From positions 8,184,001 through 8,248,000 of the forward strand of contig JBHGNT010000018.1 of NCBI GenBank assembly GCA_043228905.1: 64,000 bases of DNA, given 5' to 3'. This document shows positions 54,274 through 64,000 of this stretch, one piece after another (the stretch's first letter is position 1; the number at the start of each line of letters is the position of its first letter). The DNA comes from Azolla caroliniana. Lineage: Eukaryota > Polypodiophyta. The position numbers and the translations under genes are program-made. The notes under the pieces were generated by a model. The model was not told the DNA's origin. It worked only from the letters and a program-made list of their open reading frames with translations, and did not search any database.

Positions 54274-57200
54274 GTTATAATAGATGTTCGCATGAAAAGT
54301 CTTTTTTATTGGAATCTCCTTTTTACCGCATAATTTGAACCTTCATAACAGGCATGAAATTTGACAATCTAGATTGTAGTGTTAAAGGTTGTAGCTTAGG
54401 AATTGAGACAATTTTGCTTGGGCATATGTCAGGCCAACTTACCTATTGCCCAATTCAACTTTTTTCCTACCGTCCTCTATTTGGGGACAATTCAGCTTTT
54501 TTCCCACCATACACTATTTTGGGGTGCATAAAACTGTTAGTTGTATGAGAATTCATTCCACTATTACATACTTCCTAAATACTTTCAAGGGACTCCCTTT
54601 TGTTTTTTCAAAACTTTCACTTTCATGTCTCATTCTTTTGCTGCCAACTTATCCCATTGTTTAACTTCCCAAAAGCCTCAATCTTTTTCTTTAATAAATG
54701 TATCTTTGTCATTGTACTATAGTCATCTATGATGTTAAAGTAGGATAATCTTCCCAACACATTATTTTTTCTTTTTCTTTTTTTGGGGTGAGCAACAATG
54801 GTACAGATGGTTTCTTATTGAGTCATTCTGATGAGGAAGAAAAGAGTATTTCACAGGAAAAAGAGGAACAAAACAATAATTTTCCATTGTTGCAAAATTG
54901 TGAGAGCATTTGGTTCTAAACAGGGAGTGAGCATGTGGTCAAACAAAAGTAGTGGTGCACATACAACAAACACTCAGAAATTAGACATATATATGATTTT
55001 GAAGAATAAATCCAAACACTATATAAACAATTTATATAAAAGTACTTATAAGAAGTTTTATGTCTTGTAAGTGAAGAGGCTACAACCTACAAGTATAGAA
55101 CTTGTAGGGCTATAGTTTACTATGAGTTTACAATAAAGAGTAGAATGAAGATTAGGGGAGATTAAGAAATAGTTTGGTTGAGTTTGTTTAGACTACGTTG
55201 TCGTGATGTGGTAGGTCCAAAGATAGAAAATAGAAATAAAGGAGGAAAGAGGACAACCACGAAAGTGTGTATATCTAAATATGAAAACAATTAATTAATA
55301 AGGAAGGGTTATTGCTAAATAGTAATGCTATAGATTGTAGGGCAATGGAGATCAAGTCCTTGTGGCATAAAAAGAATTACCCTTTAAGTTTTTGATGAAA
55401 AAGGGGGTAGGTGAATTAGTAGGTAGGGGGGTCCTTTTTCAAAAAGACGAGAAGAGGGCTTATTTTGGATTTTTCATTTTACCATTTCTTAGTTTAGGGT
55501 TGTGAGTATTTTCTTCTTCTTACTTCCTTTTGGAATTTTAGGGTTTTGTGGGATTCTTCTTACTTGTTTGAGTTTAGGTTGGGAGAGTGGTGAGCGCGAG
55601 AGTGGAGTTGGACCACCACTCCTTCATCATTTTCTATTTTGTCTCGGGTTAGTTGAAAGAGTATTTAATAAGGTTTCGTCTTACTCAAAGAGGTGGTAAA
55701 AGGAGGAACAAAAGGTTGAGAAAAGTGGCAAACCAAAGAGGGTGTGGAAATCCACAACAAAAGGTGTGACGACAATTGATCATGAGCTTGGGCCATTGAA
55801 ATTTAGAGTCCGTCATCTCATTATAATCCATGTTCCATTGTAATCACTAATATAAACACTTCTTGTAATCATCGTTGGAAACCCTATATTGTAAAGGGAA
55901 TTTCTTTTCGAAAAAACGAGTGTCGGGTCTTAATCTAGGTCTTATTGTATTAATCAGGTGTAATTTCCCTAATCCCATGTAAACAATTTGAGCCCTACTG
56001 TGGTGAGGGGGAGAGAGAGAAAAGGAGGTTGAGTTGCAACATAGGGAATGGAGAAGCCATTCCTTGAATCAAGATTTCCTCGAGTTTGGGATTTCCTCAA
56101 CTCAATCCATAAATACGGCAATTACACGAGGGAAAACCATGAGGGTTTTTGACTCTTCTCACACAACTTCCTATCCTGCCTAGGATGGGTCCCCTATACT
56201 TATTTATGCGACAACGTGCTATTTTCAACTTTACAATGTTGATCATGAAGAGTAGCTAAATCAAATTGGCCCTTCATGTCCTAAAAGAAACAACAAAGTT
56301 AGATGCTAATAACTTAGGACTAGGCCCATAAAAAAGATTCCAACATGTCAATAGGACAACCAACTTTGTCCTAGGTTGTCTCCAAACATATGACCTTCAT
56401 GTTATTAGCAAGACTCTCTTTCCAATTGAATTAACACATTATGAGGCCATTGTTATTTTTTTATCTTTTCTCTAAAATACATATTTCCTCATTTGCCCCG
56501 TTTTGACCCAACAAGAAATCATCGATTCCATTGTTATTCAACCCCATTTATCAAATGTGACACAATGTAAGAGTTATTGGGGGATTTCCTTCTGGGAAAA
56601 AAAACAAAAACATCATTTTCTAATTAAGAAATTAAAGAGTTAACTTATCAAGCATTGTAGTTTTCTTCAACACATTCTTCCCTAGCCTCATGCTTTTTAT
56701 GTAACCTCAAAAATTATAATATTGAGGACATACTCTAGATTTGTTTTGTAATCATGATTTTTGTTGTGACAAAAGTGGTCATTTTGCAAAATTGTCAAGG
56801 TGATTGATAAAATTGTAGAAGGTAACCAATTCAATGGGAGGAACATGTACAAGTTTCTTGAAGTTTATAAATGTGAATTGAAACGAAATTGCATTCTACA
56901 AGCAAAAGACTATTTGCTTTGAATACATAATTTCAAGAATGTTGGCGTTACAACGAAAATGCATTCTAGAAGCAAAAGGTTATTTTCTTTGTGGAACTAT
57001 AGGCCATCCATACTTGCAGTGTCTTTTGATGTCCTTACAGTAAGTTTACATGTTTCTCATGTGTTCTTTTTCAAAACTGTTACCTGGTGTGACAAGTGTG
57101 AAACAAGGGAGCTGAGCACTAACAACCGAATAAGGGAAGTCGAACATCAAGGAAGGAGCGGGTGGAAAGTGCAGAGTAGAAGGAAGCTATATATTAGGGA

Positions 57201-58380
57201 GTAACAAACGTAGAGGGAGCGAGAAGGATCTAAGAGTTTATGAATAGAGATAGGCTAAGAGAGAGTGAGTGTTCACTGATTATACTCAGTGTTTGTATCT
57301 GTATCTGTGTGCTACGTTCAATCGAATATACATATATTGTTTGTGGGTAATTTTCATGTCTGTCTCATCTCTCTACACATATATCTATATAACGTTCGGT
57401 CTGTGGGAGGACGAATATACGAATTAGTTGTAGCTGATTCTACAATGTGTCAGTCTTAGTCTCTATAACCGATCTGATAAATGATCGATAGTACGCCGCG
57501 ACCCTACCTCTCCCACACCACGATTCCTTGATCCGATTACTCAGGAGGAGTAATCAAAGATGTTCTCTAGGAGGGAGTAACAAGAACCATCTCGAGGTTG
57601 GTGCGTGGGAACCATCATCTACGAGAAAATAATCGGCAAGCTACTAGCACATAAACTAATCACAAAAATAAACTTCAAACGTAATCTACAAATTAATCAA
57701 ACCACAAAACAAGACCTTTTCATCAACCATGTAGAGACTTTACCATGTTTCAACATATTCATTAGAAGAATAAAGAAGCAATAAATCACCAATTCTATTT
57801 ACTTTCCATAATCCGTTTCAATAATTGCAAGTTATTTAGGGTATAATGATTGGGCTCATAGTTTATAATTAGGAGAATGACTAAGGAGAGAGAAGGTTAA
57901 GCTTTAACTCTAGGTAGTATGTTCAAATAAGGAAGAACCATTGTAAAAGGTTTATAATTTCACCTTTATATTTGACCAAATCATACATATGTAGCTTTCA
58001 TTCTTGGGAGGGTATCAAGGTTAAGAGATATTACCTTTATACACTATTACAATGTGAAGCATCTCTCTCTCTCTCTCTCTCTCTCTACGCAATCCACAAC
58101 TTCTATGACTATACTTTTGGAATTGCAATGGATACTCATGGAAGGTGGGATTTGGTGTAGAGGAGTTCACCAACTACTCAAATATTACACTTCTCTTTCA
58201 GACATGTAAGCATGATACTCAAAGGATTCAAGGTTTAGGAAACTATAATGTACAATCTTTGATATAGACAAAAAATCCAAGACAATGAAGAGGACGAAGG
58301 GTGGTATGTTTGATTAAGACGGAATTAAAGAAATATGTGTTGATCATAAAAAATGATGAGCATAAATGATAAGAGAGCTT
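54274..58380. other. Intergenic, AT-rich, no gene recognised
   Basis: Only short frames without motifs. Contains a TC microsatellite at about 58061-58086, T-rich runs near 54765-54785 and a GAGAGAGA tract near 56010. The stretch 57080-57600 (TATATATC boxes, polypyrimidine runs, GGAGGAGTAATC) could be an old LTR, but no paired ends were found. Confidence 0.45.
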
Positions 58381-58715
58381 ATGGGCAAACTAGCTTTCGA
58401 AAACACCATAACACCATCGATCACCTTATGAGCTTCGAGTATTAATGGAGCAAAGTCACTTGAGAGGTAAATGTTTATATTGTGGCTTTGTAGACTTCAA
58501 GAAAACTTTTGATATCGTACCACATGAGCATCTTTGGAAGAGAATGGAAGAACTTGAGGTGCCGAGCAAATATATGCTTGTAATTTCCCAAATATTGGAA
58601 ATGTAGTCATCATGATTTTGTTATATGTGGATGATGCACAAAAGCTTATGAAGGCATTGGAAGAATTTTGCATACATACTAAGTTAAGTGTCAATAGCTC
58701 TAAAACAAAGATTAT
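58381..58715 (+). pseudogene. LINE reverse transcriptase fragment with internal deletions
   Basis: Plus sense across frames: VLMEQSHLRGKCLYCGFVDF, FKKTFDIVPHEHLWKRMEEL, then VIMILLYVDDAQKLMKALEE and FCIHTKLSVNSSKTKIML. These are the RT blocks of a plant LINE (FVDFKKAFD and YADD motifs; here the YADD block appears as YVDD). Sequence between the two blocks is shortened. The family is probably that of 3474-4595. It ends abruptly against about 30 bp of copia RNase H sequence. Confidence 0.65.
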
Positions 58716-58745
58716 GCTTCGTTCGAGCATGGAAGACAGGGTTCT

Positions 58746-59408
58746 TGTTGAGATGCAAGCTCAACATGGACCAGATTGGTGAGCCGGATCGGATCCGGAG
58801 AGGAGAGCCGGATCAGATAGCCTGATCGGTGAGCCGGATCCACAAGAGTTGGTAGGCCGTTAGAGGCCTACGATCCTAGCCTAGTAGATAGGCATATTTT
58901 TAGAAGTTAATGTCAGTCGCTTGTTACCGCATGAGATGTACGGAGAGTTGAGTGAGGGTGAAGAAACTTAATGTTGTTGTATGTATGTGCAATGTATACA
59001 ATTATGAGTGTGAGTGTGAGTGGATAGATAAGAAGAGGTGTGAGTGAGTGACTAGTGCGAATGGCCAAGGGGGCTTGCACCCCTATGTATTTACCCCCTC
59101 TTGTAACTATTTAACCCCCTCATGGGGAATGAATGAAACATGAACAAGTTTTCTCTTAATCTCTCTCTCTCCCCCTCTCTCTCTCTCTTTGACACCGTTT
59201 CTCTTATCCTTGTATAAAAGTGCTCACTGAGCACATTGTATGCACAGACAGAGTATTATTTTTTAATTGAGTTTCTGTGTTCTGGTCTCTATGTCTCTCC
59301 CGAGTTCTCTACATGTTATCTGAGTTTCCATTAAACCTTCATTTACTTTCAATTGCTATCCGACTGTAACCGGTTGTGTATTTTAGCATCCACACACTAT
59401 TCTTTTCA
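58746..59408 (+). repeat. 5' LTR of copia P, carrying a foreign segment
   Basis: TGTTGAGATGCAAGCTCAAC...TATTCTTTTCA, followed by the primer-binding site TGATATCAGAGC (59409-59420). Normal family LTRs are about 425 bp. Here about 55 bp (the part just upstream of TATAAAAG) are replaced by about 290 bp at 58922-59209. The TATAAAAGTGCTCACTGAGCA block follows intact. Confidence 0.75.
58922..59209. other. Foreign ~280-bp segment inside LTR P
   Basis: Begins TGTTACCGCATGAG and contains AATGAATGAAACATGAAC, CTCTCTCT tracts and TTTGACA (59189-59194). It looks like the 3' half of another LTR type, but no matching target duplication was found. Nature unresolved. Confidence 0.35.
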
Positions 59409-59508
59409 TGATATCAGAGCACGAGGGTTGAGAATCCTCTACTGTCGACAAGTGCTTAGACAACCAAAACCTAACACCCGGTAAAGAATAGGAAGAAAAG
59501 GAAGAAGA

Positions 59509-60655
59509 ATGGATAGAAGCATGGCAACCTCACTTCCAAAGGAAAAGCTTGACAGGGGCAACTATGCATCTTGGTCTTACAATATGCACTTGTATATTCT
59601 CAGACACGGATACTGGAGTTATGTAGAAGGAGTGAACGAAGTAGCACCCGAACCGGCACACAAGGACTTCCTAGTGTGGGAACAAGTGCCAACCAGAGTC
59701 CTGTACTAATCTCAAAAATATTTTCGCCACAAGTACCATGGCTCGGAAGTTGTAGCTCTAGCAAGTGCTCAACAATATTCGACAGAAGGAGGTGTCAATG
59801 ATTGACTACACCACAAAGATCAAGGAGATCTATGATGCATTGGGGTCCATCAACGTGACAGTGGACGAGGACGAAATGGTGCAAAGCTATCTTGATGGTC
59901 TAGCACAAAGGTACGGGCCAATCCGGATGGCTATTTGCACACAATAGAAGCCACTGTCATTCTTCGACTTGCAATCGATGTTTCTAGTTGAAGAAAACCA
60001 CACGAATGCATCAAGAAGCACGCAATCCGACAACCAGATGCTATGCACGGAGGCAGATAGGCCCCGTGGACCTGGAGGACGAGGTGGATCGGCACACAAT
60101 GGTGGCGGTCAGCAAGAGCAGGAAAGAAGGCACAGAGGTGGTGCCAACAATAGTTTCAGACCCTCCACAAGCAGGGGCAGTCAAGGCGGCACGGGAAACC
60201 AACAAACGAAGACTGAAACAGAATGATGGTATTGTGGTCGGAAAGGTCACCGGGAGAGCGAGTGCTAGAAGAAGCGCAACGATTCAGACTCCAAAGCGTC
60301 AAATAATATGACGAGCCACGAAGAGTGGTTCTCATATTTGGAGAAACCGGAGCAACCGGGAGTCATTGAAACTAGAGACGACACCTCACATCCAATCGAA
60401 CATGTCGGTGAAGTCCCCTTGAGTCATGTCAGACAAAAAAGGAGACTAATGAATGCGTTGCACGTCCCAACAATTACAAAGAACTTGGTGTCGGTCGGAT
60501 AGATCGTCGACCAAGGGATGCAGGTCTGGTTCACCCATCTTGGGTGCTTCATTGAAGAAGAAAACTAGATCATCGTGCAAGGATGCCGGGAAGGGAGGAT
60601 GTTCATCATTGTCACAAACAACGTTGACACCACATTGTTCGCTAAGAGACAAAAA
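59509..60655 (+). pseudogene. Copia P: gag, zinc knuckle, protease-region remnant
   Basis: MDRSMATSLPKEKLDRGNYA at 59509, SWSYNMHLYILRHGYW, a deletion at about 59708, DYTTKIKEIYDALGSINVTV, MVQSYLDGLAQRYGPI, RPRGPGGRGGSAHN, a zinc knuckle with TGA replacing Cys and TAG replacing Trp, then SHEEWFSYLEKPEQPGVIET, HVPTITKNLVSVG and FTHLGCFIEEE. The protease DSGA motif is deleted. It stops in the pre-integrase region at about 60655, where gypsy Q sequence begins. Confidence 0.75.
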
Positions 60656-62129
60656 GTACGAATGGCCATTGGTGCTACAAGGCCTCTCCGAAGTACGAAT
60701 GAGGAAGGAAGAAGCAGATCACACGGAGAGGCGGATCCGGGAGGTTACTGGATGGAACGATCCGGTCGAGGAGAAGATAGGTTTCGTGGAAGCCGTGTGC
60801 CAAAACTACGAACTTCTGGTGGAGAACAAGCGAACGGGGAAGTTCCGGTAGTTCCGGTCCACAAGATAGAGCGAAGCAGGCTGGTTACTGGCTGGGCACG
60901 GAGATAGAGAGGTCGATGGACTTACGAAAGGTCCTCGAAGAGCGGATCCTTGACAACAAGGTGGAGTTGTCGCTGTGGGAGGTGCTCGGAATCGCGAAGG
61001 AGTTCCACGATTCCATCGTGGACTTAGTAAAGCATAAACGGCTCTCGACGGAGCCGGGACCGGAGAAGCCCGTGGAAGTGTGGATGACGCACCTGGAGGA
61101 GGAGGCCTTGGAAGATGAGATGGCGGAAAGCCACTATTTGAAGTTGCATTGGGCGGGAGCTACCACGGAGACCCTGGTCCGGATCGGGCACGTCCACGAG
61201 CTGGTGGTAGCATTGCTAGACCATGGGTCCGAAATAAACCTGATGTTCATGGACTTCTCTAAAAAGGGTAAGTGGCCAATTAACACCAGGCACAGGTGGA
61301 AAATGTTGGGATATCGGTCTCTCCGGACGGGATCCGGTGATGAATAAAGAGGACCCGGTGAGAACTAGAAGAGATCTGGAAACTGGAGGAGACCCGGTGA
61401 GAACCGGAAGAGAGACATATCTGTAAATATGTTTTGAGAAAGCCTATTGAGGCTATATTTGTAAATAGCCCTAAGTTCATATAAGTATAAATATGACTTA
61501 GGGCAATCACTTTAAAAGGGTTGTAGTTGTCATACTGTTGTAACTATACAGAGAGCAAAAGAGAGAGAGAGAGAGAGAGAGTAGCTACGAGCACTCTCTA
61601 TTGTAACTGCTGTTTGGCGAAGATCACGAGCACGAGGTCATTGCCTCTGTGCCTCCACTTTGTATTTCCTCTCATATATTGATAGTTGGAGTCCGTGGGC
61701 TCTCGTGGTTTTTCCCTATTAGGGTTTTCCATGTAAACATCCCGTGTCATTTTTGTGTACTCTCTCGTTCTTTCCCATTTCTGTGATTTAAGACTCAGTT
61801 GTGGCCGAGCGATATTCTGCGCTATTTCCTTATAGAAAATATGCGCAACGACACGTGCTACGGAGGAGCTACACAGGGCATGCCCGAATGTGCGTGTGAA
61901 GATCGACGATGTTGAGATAGACGAGCACTTCTTCGTGCAGGAAACATCTTCACACCCGATTATCCTCGGAGAGCCATACATCACAGCGGCCTGTATGGAG
62001 ACCAAGGTGCTAGACAACGGTTTGGCGTATGCGCACGTGAAGAGCCAAGACGGATGGCACTCCGTCCAATTCTTGACAGTGAGAGCGAACCACGAGCGTA
62101 ACTGTGAGACTCTCGACGGTGATGGCTGA
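60656..62129 (+). pseudogene. Gypsy Q: gag end and aspartic protease
   Basis: Gag-side frame: RMRKEEADHTERRIREVTGW and EEKIGFVEAVCQNYELLVEN, then a stop at 60849 and a frame change. From 60916: MDLRKVLEERILDNKVELSL, WEVLGIAKEFHDSIVDLVKH, then protease ALLDHGSEINLMFMDFSKKG, where the active-site triplet is DHG in place of DTG/DSG. The frame is interrupted by LTR M and resumes at 61840 (ATEELHRACPNVRVKIDDVE, FFVQETSSHPIILGEPYITA, VQFLTVRANHERN). If LTR M and one GAAAA are left out, the reading frame is continuous. Confidence 0.65.
61304..61834 (+). mobile_element. Solo LTR M with perfect GAAAA target duplication
   Basis: 531 bp from TGTTGGGATATCGG to TTCCTTATA, flanked by GAAAA at 61299-61303 and 61835-61839. 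Contains TATAAATATGACTTAGGGCA (TATA), GA microsatellite (about 61557-61581) and TTTTTCCCTATTAGGGTTTT. The expected terminal CA is TA. No internal region, so probably formed by LTR-LTR recombination. Same family as 6775-7495 and LTR I. Confidence 0.85.
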
Positions 62130-64000
62130 GGGGATTTTTAGAGAGGGCTATGAAGGCGTGGGGCCGCGATGGTCCGGAGTCCCCGGAGGAACCCCGTAGG
62201 TTGTACGATAACCGGCATCTGTGACTGGGAAAGGAGGAAGGCAGAGGAGCGTCTCAGAGCGTGTGGAGACCTCAGCCTTGACAAAGAGATTGGCAATGCT
62301 TTGGAAGCGGTTTCCTTCAATGACACCCTGGGAGAGATAGGGAAGGTGGTCGAAGAAGGCCTCAATGAAGACCGGGTGATTCCGATTAGTTCCGTGGGAA
62401 TGTACGAAGTCATTGCCGACTTCCGGGAGAAGGTCGAGTCGGATCAGAAAGCCTACGTAGATACGAAGTACAAGAGTGTGGACTGGAAGGTGAGGCCAAT
62501 CATGGCTCCCTTGCCAGAGGGAAGTGAGGAGCGGATGAAGGGGGTTGCATTGGACCCGAGTTTGCAGAATCCGGCTGGCATAGGGCACAGGTTCACCGAC
62601 AAAACGCTATGGGAGCTCAAGATTGGTGGGGAGGAGGAGGACCGGTTTTGGAGAATGCTCGGGAGGCATGGGAAGGCCTTCACATTCTCATCGGAGGAGA
62701 GCGGGTGTGTGGACCTAAAGATTGTGCAACCCATGGTTATCTTCACGGTACCGCATATGCCGTGGAATTTCAAACCGATTCCGGTACCCAGAGCTCACAT
62801 CCCAAAGTTGATGGAGGTACTGAAGTAGAAGGTGGAGATGGGCATGCTGAGTGCCCCGTATTCGAATCGGTGGTTTACTGTGCTGAGGAAGAATGGCACG
62901 CTACGCTTCATTTAGGACTTGTAGTCAGTCAATAAAGTGACCATTCGGAACACAGGAATCGGGCCGACCATTGACGAGTTTGCGGAGGCCTTCACCGGAA
63001 GGTCAATCTATTCGGTTGGCGATCTGTACTCGGGGTACGACCAATTCCAGCCAGCCGTAGAAAGCAGGAATATCACAACAACGCAGACCCTTCTCGGCCT
63101 AGTACGGATGTGTACCCTGCCGCAAGGAGGAACAAACTCGGTGGTGCACATGGTGAACGCAATGAATAAGGTGCTAAGGAACTGCATCCCGAACATCACC
63201 ATGACATTCTTGGATGACATCCCGATCAAAGGGTATCAGGTGGAGGATAAGGATGAATCGATTGGGCCAGACGGGTGTTGAAAGTTCGTGGTGGACCACA
63301 TCGACGACTGCGAGAAGGTGTTAGAGAGGCTCGAGAGAGCACGACTCACCTTCTTTGGAGAAAAATCAGCTTTCGGGCAACGTGAAATCATGGTGGTCAG
63401 ACACTTGTGCGGGCCTTATGGCCGGAAACCGTCTCCGGCGAAAGTGGAAGCCATCTCCACAATGAAGGAAGAATGCAAGTCTGTTATAGAGGTTTTTGGG
63501 TGCATGCGCGTTCTACCACATCTGGGTCCTACATTACACACACATCGTAGAACCACTCTACAGGTTGCTGAAGAAAGGGCGGAAGTTTGAGTGGAAGGAG
63601 GAACATGCGGAGTCAGTCCGAAGGATGAAGGAGGCGCTAACCGCGGCACCGACACTTCAGAAAGCGGTTTACAGCAAGGAGGTCTCGATTTACATGATCG
63701 TAGACACGAGCCCAACCAGAATCGGATGGGTGGTCAATCAGGAGGACGAGAGTGGCACAAGGTTCCCCATCTGGTTTGGAGCGAAGGTACTGAGCGAGCG
63801 ACAATGAGGATACACCCAGGTTAAACGCGAACTCTGGGGTATCATTTCAGTAGTCAAGGCCGACAAAGACTATTTGATCAGGACGGAGGTTCTAATCGAG
63901 ACAAACTGCCTACCGATCCTCGGTATGGTGTCCGGATGTGCGACACGGAACCTGGCAATGCTCAGGTGGATTGCATACATTAAGTCCTTGAATCCAGAGA
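62130..64000 (+). pseudogene. Gypsy Q: reverse transcriptase and RNase H (partial)
   Basis: 62169-62828 encodes the segment before RT (DWKVRPIMAPLPEGSEERMK, AGIGHRFTDKTLWELKIGGE, VPHMPWNFKPIPVPRAHIPK). RT follows with stops at 62826 and near 62910: WFTVLRKNGTLRFI, SVGDLYSGYDQFQ, LPQGGTNSVVHMVNAMNKVL and catalytic FLDDIPIKG. A stop at 63279 comes before KFVVDHIDDCEKVLERLERA. RNase H-like part: HAESVRRMKEALTAAPTL, YMIVDTSPTRIGWVVNQEDE and FPIWFGAKVLSERQ, then a stop at 63805. A frameshift lies near 63500. The window ends in RNase H, so integrase is not seen. Confidence 0.7.

Larger units (their letters stand above)
60656..64000 (+). mobile_element. Gypsy Q: fungus-like Ty3/gypsy element, interrupted by solo LTR M, runs off the right edge
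   Basis: Gag-like region, protease, RT and RNase H in order on the plus strand, with solo LTR M inside the protease region (61304-61834). No LTR of its own lies in the window; the left end is fused to copia P. Sequence blocks such as DHGSEINLM, HPIILGEPYITAA, FLDDIPIKG and GWVVNQEDESGTRFPI resemble Ty3-type elements I know best from fungal genomes. This affinity is from memory and was not searched. Confidence 0.65.

Noticed and set aside
57080-57600. A possible old LTR
   Set aside because: No paired TG/CA ends, primer-binding site, polypurine tract or duplicate copy in the window.

Overview
This window is nuclear DNA of a flowering plant. It holds one clear host gene, a calmodulin with a single 1.2-kb intron and plant-type EF-hands (50810-52488). 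It also holds candidate exons of an unidentified host gene on the minus strand at the left edge (1-1832). Almost everything else is retrotransposon: Ty1/copia, Ty3/gypsy and LINE. No rRNA, tRNA, CRISPR or bacterial operon structure was seen.

Layout, left to right. 1-2072: candidate host exons, telobox motifs and a CATA microsatellite. 3474-5710: a LINE tail fused to a copia remnant (A). 5711-11064: copia B (minus), broken by a solo LTR with 40-bp repeats and by a 1.6-kb foreign segment with an 84-bp minisatellite. 11298-30265: what I read as one old plus-strand copia (C/H), split by a gypsy piece (D), a copia piece (E) and copia F; F is itself split by copia G (target duplication AAACA). 30499-49557: one LTR (I) split by copia J (GTGTG) and copia K (AGGAG); K carries gypsy L (CAGCT) inside its own LTR. 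49558-58380: host-like DNA with calmodulin and a 5'-truncated LINE bounded by a 16-bp repeat. 58381-64000: a LINE piece, a copia remnant (P) and a fungus-like gypsy (Q) cut by a solo LTR (M) with target duplication GAAAA.

Element L is the youngest and best preserved. Its two 455-bp LTRs look identical, and it has one uninterrupted 1477-aa gag-protease-RT-RNase H-integrase-chromodomain frame and a 1.7-kb leader with spaced palindromes. Element J looks nearly intact (388-bp LTRs, one long frame) but carries four separate lesions at essential sites. B, F, G, H, J and K belong to one copia clan. Their polyproteins continue about 150 residues past RNase H into a charged tail, several with a conserved TWSDVVKGLK-like motif. 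I consider this tail, the extra ORF behind the pol of gypsy D, and the leader palindromes of L the least explained features here.

All boundaries, target duplications and LTR comparisons were read by eye. Family names rest on motifs I recognise, not on searches.
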